The translations under genes and the position numbers were made by a program. The notes under the pieces are model-generated. The model saw only the letters and a program-made list of their open reading frames with translations, searched no databases and was not told where the DNA came from. A DNA stretch of 64,000 nt from Dyadobacter sediminis (GTDB lineage: Bacteria > Bacteroidota > Bacteroidia > Cytophagales > Spirosomataceae), in assembly GCF_005860765.1 (NCBI RefSeq), contig NZ_VCEI01000011.1:992001-1056000 (forward strand), given 5' to 3'. Shown here piece by piece: positions 45,356 to 53,602 of this stretch; the first letter of the stretch is position 1; every line of letters starts with the position of its first letter.

Positions 45356-46810
45356 ATGTACCATTTTAGAAAACTTAATACATACATTTTCCTTGCCTTT
45401 GTGGCACTTCTTGCCAGTTGCAAAAACAAAGATGTCGAGCCTGTTGTAGAAACCGCAACAGATACCACTACCCTTTTCGGCAATAAGGATGTCAATAGCT
45501 GGCTTTACGAGATCATGAACGACGCTTACTTCTGGTATAAAGAAATGCCTGCCGAATCCAGCCTCGACAAAAGCATGGATCCTGATGATTTTTTTGAAAA
45601 ACTGGTTTATCAAAGACAAACAGTTGACAGGTTCTCCGGCGTGACAGACAATATTGATGTTTTGCAAAATGAATTTAACGGGATCAGCAAGATTTTCGGG
45701 ATCAGCTATTCGCTTTCCTACATCGATGACAGCAAGTCCAATATTGCCGCATTCCTTAATTATGTCGTAAAAGGAAGCCCAGCAGCTGCAGCAGGATTGA
45801 AAAGAGGCGATATGATCCTGAAAGTAAATGGAACTCAGCTGACCTCCGACAATTATGGTGCACTTCTCGGAAGCAATGAAACCGTGACATTGACCCTTGG
45901 AACACTTACAGGGACAACCATAACTGCTTCAAATACAACGCTAACTATTACAAAAGCAGAAGTGAATGAAGACCCGGTTGCATTTTCAGGCGTAATTTCA
46001 AAACCGGCTTACGGAAAAACAATTGGATATCTGGTTTATACGCAATTTGTGCCGGGTACAACCGCGGATAAGGAAAAATATGACAACGAACTTCGTCAGG
46101 TTTTTGCCGATTTCAAAAGCAAGGGTGTTAATGAACTGGTTCTGGATCTGAGGCTGAATTCCGGCGGATACATCAGTTCGGCGGAAACACTGGCATCGCT
46201 GATCGGTAAAAATGTTTCAAGCACAAAAATATTCTATACCGAGCAGTGGAATGACAAATACAACGCATACTGGAACAAGACCAACGGTGCAAATGCATTG
46301 AAATATAATTTTCAGAATGAGCCCAACAATATCGGCAGCAATCTGAGCCGTGTATTTGTGCTGACGTCCAATGCTACTGCTTCTGCCAGTGAGCTGGTTA
46401 TTAATGGCTTGAAACCTTATATGGATGTCATCACAATTGGTGAGCATACGGCAGGGAAAAACCTCTTCGGCTCGTTGATTAACGATGATCAGGAACGCTG
46501 GAAATGGGGTGCTTACATCATGCTCGGACAAACCGCCAATGCAAACGGCGAATCGGATTACGGCACTGTAAACGGAATGACGCCGACTTACCTTGTAGAA
46601 GATTCAGCCGTTCCGTATAAAGCGTTCGGGGATGAAAATGAAACCTTGTTCCGCAAAGCGCTGGATGTCATGGGAATTCCTTCTGATATAAATGCCAGAA
46701 CAAGCGCGGCCAAAAAAGTCATTTCCATTCAGAAACAACTTCGGGACAACCTGAAAGTCAGTCCGGCGCTGATGCTGAAAAAAGGTTTGATGAAACCCGC
46801 AGAGCTGTAA
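45356..46810 (+). CDS. S41-family (C-terminal processing type) peptidase lipoprotein
   Basis: The 484-residue protein has a lipoprotein signal (LLASC, Cys22), a helical N-terminal part (about 45-110), a PDZ domain (about 128-200, with VVKGSPAAAAGLKRGDMILKVNG) and an S41 peptidase domain. The nucleophile is probably Ser343 in TASASE and the general-base Lys is Lys368 in HTAGKNL; the GYLVYTQF and LVLDLRLNSGG motifs are present. It acts in the periplasm or on the surface on misfolded or signal proteins. It stands alone, with a strong terminator after it. Confidence 0.92.
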   Translation: MYHFRKLNTYIFLAFVALLASCKNKDVEPVVETATDTTTLFGNKDVNSWLYEIMNDAYFWYKEMPAESSLDKSMDPDDFFEKLVYQRQTVDRFSGVTDNIDVLQNEFNGISKIFGISYSLSYIDDSKSNIAAFLNYVVKGSPAAAAGLKRGDMILKVNGTQLTSDNYGALLGSNETVTLTLGTLTGTTITASNTTLTITKAEVNEDPVAFSGVISKPAYGKTIGYLVYTQFVPGTTADKEKYDNELRQVFADFKSKGVNELVLDLRLNSGGYISSAETLASLIGKNVSSTKIFYTEQWNDKYNAYWNKTNGANALKYNFQNEPNNIGSNLSRVFVLTSNATASASELVINGLKPYMDVITIGEHTAGKNLFGSLINDDQERWKWGAYIMLGQTANANGESDYGTVNGMTPTYLVEDSAVPYKAFGDENETLFRKALDVMGIPSDINARTSAAKKVISIQKQLRDNLKVSPALMLKKGLMKPAEL

Positions 46811-46829
46811 GCTGCATTTTCTGGATTAT

Positions 46830-46872
46830 ACACAAAACAGACATGGATATCCCATGTCTGTTTTGTGTTTTA
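46830..46872 (+). terminator. Intrinsic terminator after the S41 peptidase
   Basis: ACACAAAACAGACATGG pairs with CCATGTCTGTTTTGTGT (17 bp) around a loop of a few bases, with T-rich sequence after it. Confidence 0.93.
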
Positions 46873-47030
46873 CAGCGTTTAGTAAAAAATGAGAACAAAA
46901 AATCATTTTAACCGGAATTGCCGTAATTTTATTTAACAACTTTGCCTGATTTAATGAATTGGTGTGGCCCAGTGTTGGGTTCCAGGCACCTTTACTCACG
47001 TTTGATTTTACTTCTGAATTCGGTTACTAT

Positions 47031-49019
47031 ATGCATATAAAACTACTTTTTATTTGCTGTTTTTCTCTTTTCATCCATGCTGTTGCAGCACAGAAAATCA
47101 GCCATACATATCGTTTTTATGATAATCTGGAAGTTGCCGAACCGGAATGCGGACCGGATCTTCAACCCGCACAGGCACTTGGCTTCTGTAATGCCGGTTC
47201 CTCTCCGGGCGGCTTTATAAAAGACGGACTTCCCTGCGGCGTACAAAGAAGTGTTTATCATAATGCGCTTAACTGGGGCCTCTCCTATCCGAATACCGAA
47301 GGGGCAATTACGGATAATTACACCATTCAGATGTATGTCAAAGTGACGGATTGGGGTAAAACCTGGACCCGCATTATTGATTTCTCCAACGGCGTAGATG
47401 ATGTCGGAATTTACTTTAAAGACATCGATGGATCGAATGACCGCTGTATGGATTTTTACCCAACCGGAATTGCCGGTAATTGCCCGTTTTTCAACAATGA
47501 CGAGTATTACCTTTTAACATTTACCCGGAACGGACAGTCAAAAATTATGGAAGTTTATGTCAATAATATTTTGTTTGTCACATTTAATGATGTCGACAGA
47601 TTGTACGTTGGAAAAGCGGGAACGCCGATCTATATTTTCAGGGATGACGAATTCGTAACATGCGAGTCGGGCGAAGCCAACTTTGCATACATAAATTTCA
47701 GTAATGAAATTTCCTCGCAAGCGGATGTAAACAAAGTATATTCAGAGTTATGCTTCGTAGCAAATATCAATCCTTATGCTGATTTTTCAATTTCGCCCAA
47801 TCCAAGCTGCGGCATTCCGCAAAATATCGACATCAAATATACAGGCAATATTCCCGCTCCCGGCACCGGCTATACTTTTGCCTGGGACTGGGACGGCGGC
47901 AAAGTCGTTTCCGGCTCGGGAATGGGTCCTTATGTTGTGACCTGGGATAATGGCGGAACCAAAAATATAACCCTCACGGTTACGAACTCCGCCTGCGGAA
48001 ATGTTTTGGTAAACCGTAAACAAGCCATTATCAGCGACCTGAATATGACTACTTCACTGCTGGCCGGCAGTTGTGACGACAATACGGAAGCAACTTTGAC
48101 GGTCAGTGCAGCAGCCGGTCTTGCTCCGTACCAGTACTCCATTGACTCAATTAACTATCAGGCAGACAATACTTTTAAACTGACGCCTGCTGTTTACAAG
48201 GTTTTTGTCAAAGACGCCAACAATTGTACGGTTCAGAAGGAAGTCAAGGTTGAATTTGAAAATGACCTCACTGTTTCCACGATTTCCGATGCTTCCATTT
48301 GTGTTGGTCAAACTGTAAACCTGACCACAAACAGCAATGCTCAGCAATTCTCATGGTCGCCGCAAACTGGTCTGGATAATCCGAATTCCAAAGATCCTGT
48401 TGCCAGCCCGAATGTCACTACACAATATATTGTAACGGCCGGTCAGGGTAATTGTACGCAGCAGGATACAGTGACGATTACGGTTGTTACGGCGATGGAA
48501 CTGGCTGTAACGCCGGATACGACCGTCAGCTACAATGTTCCGTTTCAGCTTGCGGTGTCTTCACCGCAGATCCCGAATGCTGCTGACGGAACTTATTTAT
48601 GGTCGCCTCCCGAAGGTCTGAACAACCCGGCAAGCCCGAACCCGATTGCTACTTTGCAGGAAGATCAGACCTACACGGTCAATGTAACGACTGCATCCGG
48701 ATGCACAGGTTCAGCCAGCGTTAACCTGCATGTCACCAGAACCGGAAACATCAGTATGCCGACGGCATTTACTCCTGACGGAGACGGTAAAAACGAAGTA
48801 CTCACGCCTGTGGTTTTCAGCATTGCGTCCCTTTCCTATTTCAAGGTTTACAACCGCTGGGGAGAAGTTGTATTTTATACGAATCAGCTGGGTCAGGGCT
48901 GGGACGGAAGTTTCAAAGGATCAAAGCCAATCGGCGGATATTATGTTTGGGAAATTGAAGGCACTGCGGAAGACGGCAAAAAAATCCGTAAAAAAGGCTC
49001 TGTTCTACTGATTAGATAA
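47031..49019 (+). CDS. Secreted PKD-domain protein with T9SS type-B sorting domain
   Basis: The start at 47031 gives 662 residues with a signal peptide (MHIKLLFICCFSLFIHAVAA). An upstream in-frame ATG at 46959 adds a non-signal leader. A concanavalin-like N-terminal region (about 25-240), a PKD domain (about 245-325, with TFAWDWDGG), SprB-like beta segments and Ig-like repeats follow. The last 88 residues (from MPTAFTPDGDGKNEVL to the end, about 575-662) are the gliding-motility-associated CHU_C domain used for type IX secretion. It is a surface or released adhesin-like protein; the ligand is unknown. Confidence 0.9.
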   Translation: MHIKLLFICCFSLFIHAVAAQKISHTYRFYDNLEVAEPECGPDLQPAQALGFCNAGSSPGGFIKDGLPCGVQRSVYHNALNWGLSYPNTEGAITDNYTIQMYVKVTDWGKTWTRIIDFSNGVDDVGIYFKDIDGSNDRCMDFYPTGIAGNCPFFNNDEYYLLTFTRNGQSKIMEVYVNNILFVTFNDVDRLYVGKAGTPIYIFRDDEFVTCESGEANFAYINFSNEISSQADVNKVYSELCFVANINPYADFSISPNPSCGIPQNIDIKYTGNIPAPGTGYTFAWDWDGGKVVSGSGMGPYVVTWDNGGTKNITLTVTNSACGNVLVNRKQAIISDLNMTTSLLAGSCDDNTEATLTVSAAAGLAPYQYSIDSINYQADNTFKLTPAVYKVFVKDANNCTVQKEVKVEFENDLTVSTISDASICVGQTVNLTTNSNAQQFSWSPQTGLDNPNSKDPVASPNVTTQYIVTAGQGNCTQQDTVTITVVTAMELAVTPDTTVSYNVPFQLAVSSPQIPNAADGTYLWSPPEGLNNPASPNPIATLQEDQTYTVNVTTASGCTGSASVNLHVTRTGNISMPTAFTPDGDGKNEVLTPVVFSIASLSYFKVYNRWGEVVFYTNQLGQGWDGSFKGSKPIGGYYVWEIEGTAEDGKKIRKKGSVLLIR

Positions 49020-49020
49020 T

Positions 49021-49056
49021 AACAAAAAAGCCTTCGCTGGCGAAGGCTTTTTTGTT
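49021..49056. terminator. Bidirectional intrinsic terminator
   Basis: AACAAAAAAGCCTTCGC pairs with GCGAAGGCTTTTTTGTT around a tiny loop. It serves the secreted protein on the plus strand and the desaturase on the minus strand. Confidence 0.93.
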
Positions 49057-49099
49057 CAGGATGATGCTTTCCGGCTCTTTGTTTCAAGTATTGGAACAA

Positions 49100-50083
49100 T
49101 CAGCTGATCCAGCTGAATTCGTATTGCAGTTCGGGAACGCGCGTACGGTCAGCGATTCTTTTCAGACGTGCAGGCAACGCCATCAAATAATCTCTTGCTT
49201 TTTCAGCTTTTTCATTAACGTTTCTTACCGCCCCGATTTCCCATTCAACAAGTAAGGATTCCAGAATCTCGATGTAATCGTTGGTTGTATAAACGCCCAG
49301 TCTTTGAGCCGCATCCGAAAAATGAGAAAAAGTGTCTCCCATCTTGACACCGGATTCCCGCAGGAAATGAGCCGGCATAACAATTTTTTTCCGCATCATA
49401 TCTTCCAGCGCAATCAGCAGCTCCGAAGGATCCACTTCAAGAATCCGGCTTACAAATGCCTTATACGCCTTTGCGTGGCGCATTTCATCCGAAGCAATGA
49501 CCCCGCAGATTTTGGATAAGTGCGGATTCCCGTACTTTTTGGCCAGCGTGGCCGTACGCCGGTGAGAAACATTGGTTGCCAGTTCCTGAAACGATGTATA
49601 AATAAAATTCCTGTAAGGATCACGGTCTGTTCCGATGTCAAAGCCGTCCGCTATCAGAAATTGCGTTGACACTTCCATGGCGCGCATGTTTACACGTCCG
49701 GACAAGTACAGGTATTTATTCAGCAAATCGCCATGACGGTTTTCCTCGGCCGTCCAGCTTCGCACCCACTGCGACCATCCCGAAGGATTATCCACCTGAT
49801 CTACACCGATGACATCCATGAGCCAGGATTCGTAAGTAGGAAGTGCTTCTTCTGTAATGGTATCACCGATCAATACGGCTATGTAATCATATGGCAGATC
49901 ACGGCAGCTTTCCTGCAGTAATTTGACCTCTGTAAAAAAATTATCTTTGGAAGAATCAGGTAAAAAATCAGTAGGCTGCCAGTTTTCTTCAATTGGCTTA
50001 AGGTATTCTGCCATCAGCATATCCAGATCTTTTCCTACATGTTGCATGACTTCAAGTCTCTCTGCTGAAAGTGCGGTGTCCAT
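49100..50083 (-). CDS. Acyl-ACP desaturase (stearoyl-ACP type)
   Basis: The 327-residue protein is a soluble di-iron desaturase. Iron ligands are visible as Glu79 (TEEALPTYE), the EENRH motif at 113-117, Glu167 with His174 (FQELATNVSHRR), and the DEMRH motif at 199-203. It inserts a double bond in acyl chains bound to acyl carrier protein, making unsaturated fatty acids for membrane lipids. It is transcribed away from a PlsC-like acyltransferase, the next step of lipid assembly. The length is close to plant and bacterial homologues. Confidence 0.93.
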   Translation of the reverse strand: MDTALSAERLEVMQHVGKDLDMLMAEYLKPIEENWQPTDFLPDSSKDNFFTEVKLLQESCRDLPYDYIAVLIGDTITEEALPTYESWLMDVIGVDQVDNPSGWSQWVRSWTAEENRHGDLLNKYLYLSGRVNMRAMEVSTQFLIADGFDIGTDRDPYRNFIYTSFQELATNVSHRRTATLAKKYGNPHLSKICGVIASDEMRHAKAYKAFVSRILEVDPSELLIALEDMMRKKIVMPAHFLRESGVKMGDTFSHFSDAAQRLGVYTTNDYIEILESLLVEWEIGAVRNVNEKAEKARDYLMALPARLKRIADRTRVPELQYEFSWIS

Positions 50084-50203
50084 TTTTTTTGAGGTTTAAA
50101 CGCTTGATGTATTTTTGCAAAGTACGTGAAATAAAAATAAGTATTGAACGATCAATAACTTTTTACTTCAACACAAATTAGGATAAACAAAGCAGTTTTG
50201 AAC

Positions 50204-50211
50204 TATTTTTG
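50204..50211 (+). promoter_or_regulatory. Candidate -7 element of the plsC gene
   Basis: TATTTTTG fits the Bacteroidota -7 consensus TAnnTTTG and lies 15 bases before the ATG, which would give a very short leader. No good TTTG -33 element was seen at the correct distance. Confidence 0.3.
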
Positions 50212-50225
50212 CAGAAAAAATCGGA

Positions 50226-50969
50226 ATGAAAAAAATCCTTGATTACCCTCTCAGTATTATTTACCTTATTCATTTTGGATTAACCCTGCTGGTCTTTCAC
50301 GTTATACAGGTTATCGCTTACAATGTTTTCGGCAAGAAAGTACACAAGGTTGCTGTTGACATTCTCAACTTCTTTCTCACATTCGGAATTTACCTGACCG
50401 GCGCACGGATTTCACTCGTTAACCGCACTGCAATTCCGGATAACCGGACGATTATTTTCGTTGCCAATCACCAGAGCACATTCGATATCCCGGCGTTAAT
50501 CTGGCTTCTGAGGAAATATCATCCCCGTTTTGTTTCCAAAATAGAACTCTCAAAAGGCGTTCCAAGCATTTCCTATAACCTTCGCAAAAGCGGCGCCGCA
50601 CTCATCAACCGCAAAGACAGCAAACAGGCTGTGATGGAAATTTCCCGGCTGGGCAAACTGATCTTCGAGGAAAAATCCTCAGCCATTATTTTTCCGGAAG
50701 GCACGCGTACGGCCAGCGGCATCATGAAACCGTTCATTGCCGGCGGCGTGGCAACCTTGCTCAAACGTGCTCCGGATGCGCTCATTGTTCCCGTAGCCAT
50801 TGCCGGAACCGGCGCATTCAACCCGAAAGGAATATTTCCGCTGAAATCATTTTCCGATCTTTCCTGGACCGTGCTGCCGGGCATCGAACCCGCCGGCAGA
50901 AAAGTAGAAGACATACTTCAGGAAGCACAGGAAGCTATACGGACATCAATCAGCGCTGCACGCATTTAA
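50226..50969 (+). CDS. plsC: 1-acyl-sn-glycerol-3-phosphate acyltransferase
   Basis: The 247-residue enzyme has the PlsC motifs NHQSTFD (81-87, catalytic His82 and Asp87), FPEGTR (156-161) and VPVAIAGTGAF, after two N-terminal membrane helices. It adds the second acyl chain to lysophosphatidic acid at the inner membrane during phospholipid synthesis. The divergent acyl-ACP desaturase would supply unsaturated acyl chains, so shared control from the 142-bp intergenic region is plausible. Confidence 0.93.
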   Translation: MKKILDYPLSIIYLIHFGLTLLVFHVIQVIAYNVFGKKVHKVAVDILNFFLTFGIYLTGARISLVNRTAIPDNRTIIFVANHQSTFDIPALIWLLRKYHPRFVSKIELSKGVPSISYNLRKSGAALINRKDSKQAVMEISRLGKLIFEEKSSAIIFPEGTRTASGIMKPFIAGGVATLLKRAPDALIVPVAIAGTGAFNPKGIFPLKSFSDLSWTVLPGIEPAGRKVEDILQEAQEAIRTSISAARI

Positions 50970-51057
50970 GTTTTTTTTCTTAACAATCATTAACAACCTG
51001 CTTTTAAACCTGATTGCATCGCAGCACTCTAACCCATGAACTTTAAATTTATTAGTC

Positions 51058-51483
51058 ATGAAAAAGATATTTGTTGCCGCAATGCTCGCTTTAAGTTTCA
51101 CAGGTGCTTTCGCCCAGTATCCGCATAATGACCGTTACGATAACCGTGATTACGACAATCGCGAGTACAATAACCGCGATCGCTACAACGATAATTACCG
51201 CCATGGCCGGTCTTCGGATATAAGCTATCTTCAGAGAGAAGCACGTCAGGAAATTTCCAAAGGCATTCAGCGCGGAACACTTGATTCCCGTGAAGCCAGT
51301 GCACTCATGAACCGGTATGAAAGAATTGAGGCTATGGAGAGAAAGTTCAGCCACCGCGGCCGCCTGTCTAACCGGGAAACCAGAATGCTGCGTGAAGATC
51401 TGGAAAGGCTGATGGCAGATACACGCAGAATGAGCAGCCGGAGAGGCGATCACTGGGCACGCGACCGCAGATACAGATATTAA
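51058..51483 (+). CDS. Exported Asp/Arg/Tyr/Asn-rich small protein
   Basis: A signal peptide (MKKIFVAAMLALSFTGAFA) is followed by a repetitive low-complexity stretch rich in D, R, Y and N (about 20-55). A charged helical part (about 55-128) and an Arg-rich tail complete the 141 residues. It resembles small periplasmic proteins of unknown function common in Bacteroidota. The repetitive part may be disordered or bind anions. No catalytic motif is visible. Confidence 0.75.
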   Translation: MKKIFVAAMLALSFTGAFAQYPHNDRYDNRDYDNREYNNRDRYNDNYRHGRSSDISYLQREARQEISKGIQRGTLDSREASALMNRYERIEAMERKFSHRGRLSNRETRMLREDLERLMADTRRMSSRRGDHWARDRRYRY

Positions 51484-51509
51484 AAGCAGTTGAAGGTTTA
51501 GGGTAATGC

Positions 51510-51545
51510 AAAAAGCATCCGGTCACTGGCCGGATGCTTTTTTTA
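51510..51545. terminator. Bidirectional intrinsic terminator
   Basis: AAAAAGCATCCGG pairs with CCGGATGCTTTTT, with A-run before and T-run after, between convergent genes. Confidence 0.93.
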
Positions 51546-51995
51546 TCATTCATCCCTGAAATACCGCACAAGCTTTACATGCGACTTTTCAAACCCTTCA
51601 CGCTGGTAAAAACGATGCGCATTTTCACGCGTGCTGCGCGATGTCACTTCCATCTGGATCGCACCCTGGCTTTTTGCAAATGCAGTTACATGCTCCATCA
51701 GCGCTTTTCCGATTTTGGCCGAACGATAATCCGGCGCTATATACATTTCCTGAATTTCAGAAACCAGTGCGGCATGATGCAGCAAAGGCTGAATATGGCA
51801 GCTCACTATGCCGACCGGATTTCCGTTCAGCTCGGCAATAAAGTAATGAATGTTGTCACTTTTCAGATTTGCCCGGAATACCTTGTTGTATGCCGTACGG
51901 TCCATTTCCCTATTTTCAAGACCGCAGATCATTTGATAAATCGTTTCCTCATCTTCACCGGCCGCGACTCTGATTTTTAAAGTTTCCAAGTTCAT
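51546..51995 (-). CDS. GNAT acetyltransferase, PhnO-like
   Basis: The 149-residue protein has the GNAT acetyl-CoA motif (MYIAPDYRSAKIGKALMEHV, about 88-107). Two segments closely resemble E. coli PhnO, an aminoalkylphosphonate N-acetyltransferase: LLHHAALVSEIQEMYIAP and AHRFYQREGFEKSH near the C-terminus. No phosphonate genes are nearby, so the substrate may be a general aminoalkyl compound. It is 4 bp from the gene upstream and probably in one transcription unit with it. The stop lies at the edge of the terminator T-run. Confidence 0.8.
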   Translation of the reverse strand: MNLETLKIRVAAGEDEETIYQMICGLENREMDRTAYNKVFRANLKSDNIHYFIAELNGNPVGIVSCHIQPLLHHAALVSEIQEMYIAPDYRSAKIGKALMEHVTAFAKSQGAIQMEVTSRSTRENAHRFYQREGFEKSHVKLVRYFRDE

Positions 51996-51999
51996 CTGA

Positions 52000-52659
52000 T
52001 TACAATTTCTGTAAGGCTGCGGAGTCGTGTATAAAAATACCTTTTTCAGGTTTCATCGCCAGTGACACCATCGCGCGGGCCACTTTTGACGATTCTATGG
52101 CTTTGTACTTTTTCAGAGAGCCGTTCATAAACGGGGCAAATAATTTTGAAAACACCTCGCCTATTTTCTCACCCATCCGGCTTTCTGCTCTGTTGCCCAG
52201 CAGCAACGAAGGCTGAAGTATATGTAAGGCATCAAATTTCATTGCATACAACCTTTCCTGCACTTCACCCTTGATGCGGTTATAAAAAAACACCGATTTG
52301 GTATCTGCTCCCATTGCCGTCACAATCAGGTATTTCTCAGCACCGTTGATCTTTGCAAATTCTGCGATCCTGACAGGATAATCCAGATCGACTTTTTTAA
52401 ATGCTTCCTGCGAACCCGCCTTTTTAATAGTGGTTCCAAGACAGCAGAATATATCATCGGCCCGGATCAGTGTTCTATCCAGATTGTCAAAGTCTGTTAT
52501 GATCTTTGTAAGTCTGGGATGCTTTAAGTCCAGCGGACTCCTGGTCAGTACTTTTACTTCCGAAAAATTAGGGGATTCAAGCAAATTCCAAAGTACTTGC
52601 TTTCCGACAAGACCGGTTGCGCCGGCCAATAATGCAGTTCTTGAAATTTCTTCTGGCAT
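52000..52659 (-). CDS. NAD(P)H-binding atypical short-chain dehydrogenase
   Basis: The 219-residue protein has the Rossmann motif GATGLVG (13-19). The following pattern (DDIFCCLGTTIKKAGSQEAFKKVDLDYPVRIAEFAKINGAEKYLIVTAMGA) is typical of the NAD(P)H-binding / HTATIP2-like atypical SDR group. These often act as NADPH sensors or reductases, mostly without known substrate. It lies 39 bp from a small lipoprotein gene upstream and 4 bp from the acetyltransferase, all on the minus strand. Confidence 0.85.
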   Translation of the reverse strand: MPEEISRTALLAGATGLVGKQVLWNLLESPNFSEVKVLTRSPLDLKHPRLTKIITDFDNLDRTLIRADDIFCCLGTTIKKAGSQEAFKKVDLDYPVRIAEFAKINGAEKYLIVTAMGADTKSVFFYNRIKGEVQERLYAMKFDALHILQPSLLLGNRAESRMGEKIGEVFSKLFAPFMNGSLKKYKAIESSKVARAMVSLAMKPEKGIFIHDSAALQKL

Positions 52660-52698
52660 AAATTCAGTAAGGTTACACCAAAAGGTACGAATTATAAG

Positions 52699-53070
52699 CT
52701 ACTTTTCAGGCCATAGGATCGTTTTTTTGCCCGAAGTATCGTTAATCAAAGCCTGGAACTCCTTCAATTCCTGTTCTGGAAATTTACTTATATCAACACG
52801 GGAGCCGTCACATTCATAATTGATACAGCCATAACAGGACATGTATAAAGTACTGTAATTCAAAATGGGCCGTCCTTTGAATTCCAGCAGCGTAACTGTC
52901 AACATATTGGCTTCTTTATCATCAATCGCTTTTTCTATCAGGTTTTTCAGCCATGGAAGATTTCGGATCGGATCATTTACACCGCATGCAGAAACGTTGG
53001 AAGAAACAGTATTATCCTTGCAGGATAACAGTGAACAAACGATCAGAACAGGAAGAACAAGTTTTTTCAT
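52699..53070 (-). CDS. Hypothetical lipoprotein, Cys-containing
   Basis: The 123-residue protein starts MKKLVLPVLIVCSLLSCKDN, a lipoprotein signal with the lipobox LLSC. The mature part has a helical DPIRNLPWLKNLIEKA segment and paired Cys residues (MSCYGCINYEC) that may form disulphides or bind metal. This looks like small Bacteroidota lipoproteins with an NLPWLK motif, whose function is unknown to me. It starts the minus-strand group with the dehydrogenase and acetyltransferase. Confidence 0.8.
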   Translation of the reverse strand: MKKLVLPVLIVCSLLSCKDNTVSSNVSACGVNDPIRNLPWLKNLIEKAIDDKEANMLTVTLLEFKGRPILNYSTLYMSCYGCINYECDGSRVDISKFPEQELKEFQALINDTSGKKTILWPEK

Positions 53071-53322
53071 AGCATTGTCATTCAGGATTTTTCAACAATA
53101 AAAAGACACTTGGACAATCCTGTAAGTTGGAATTTCCGGATTATTTCAACCAGAATTTTCAGAGAAATATCCAGGAACAACAAACATGCGGGAGAACGGA
53201 ATCCAGAAACCAAGTGTGGAACAAACGAAACAGAACAACCTGACTGTTTTCACCCGTTCCGTCTTACTTTTCACTTTTTACCCTGCATAGCTTACGTATA
53301 TAAGTCAGGAACAAAAATTGCT

Positions 53323-53562
53323 ATGAATTCGAAAAGAACAAATATGATCATGGAAAATCAAGCGAATCCTGAAGACGTAGAAGGCGGCTCTCCGACGCAT
53401 GGCGGCCCGAAAGGTAAAATCAAGCAGGAAGATGATAGTCAGAAACCATCCAAAAGCCTGAAAAAAGATGCAATCAAAGAATCTGAATCGGAGAATATGA
53501 ACGATAAAAAAGGCTATAATGAAACGCCTCCGACTGTTCCGGTGGAATCAACCCACGAATAA
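53323..53562 (+). CDS. Small hydrophilic hypothetical protein
   Basis: A start at 53323 gives 79 residues; other ATGs at 53341 and 53350 are also possible. The 71 extra codons to an upstream ATG at 53110 look non-coding. The product is highly charged and likely disordered (GGSPTHGGPKGKIKQEDD, KPSKSLKKDAIKESESE) and ends in a Pro/Thr-rich tail. No family is recognised. It has its own terminator overlapping the stop codon, which supports a real gene. Confidence 0.55.
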   Translation: MNSKRTNMIMENQANPEDVEGGSPTHGGPKGKIKQEDDSQKPSKSLKKDAIKESESENMNDKKGYNETPPTVPVESTHE

Positions 53563-53589
53563 AAAACCCTTGCATAACAAGGGTTTTTT
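53561..53589. terminator. Bidirectional intrinsic terminator overlapping a stop codon
   Basis: AAAAAACCCTTG pairs with CAAGGGTTTTTT around CATAA. The first A bases belong to the stop codon of the small plus-strand gene; the GH9 gene ends on the other side. Confidence 0.92.
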
Positions 53590-53602
53590 ACTTACAAATT
53601 TT

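Noticed and set aside
53110..53322. N-terminal extension of the small hydrophilic protein
   Set aside because: The extra residues differ in composition and look like translated intergenic DNA.
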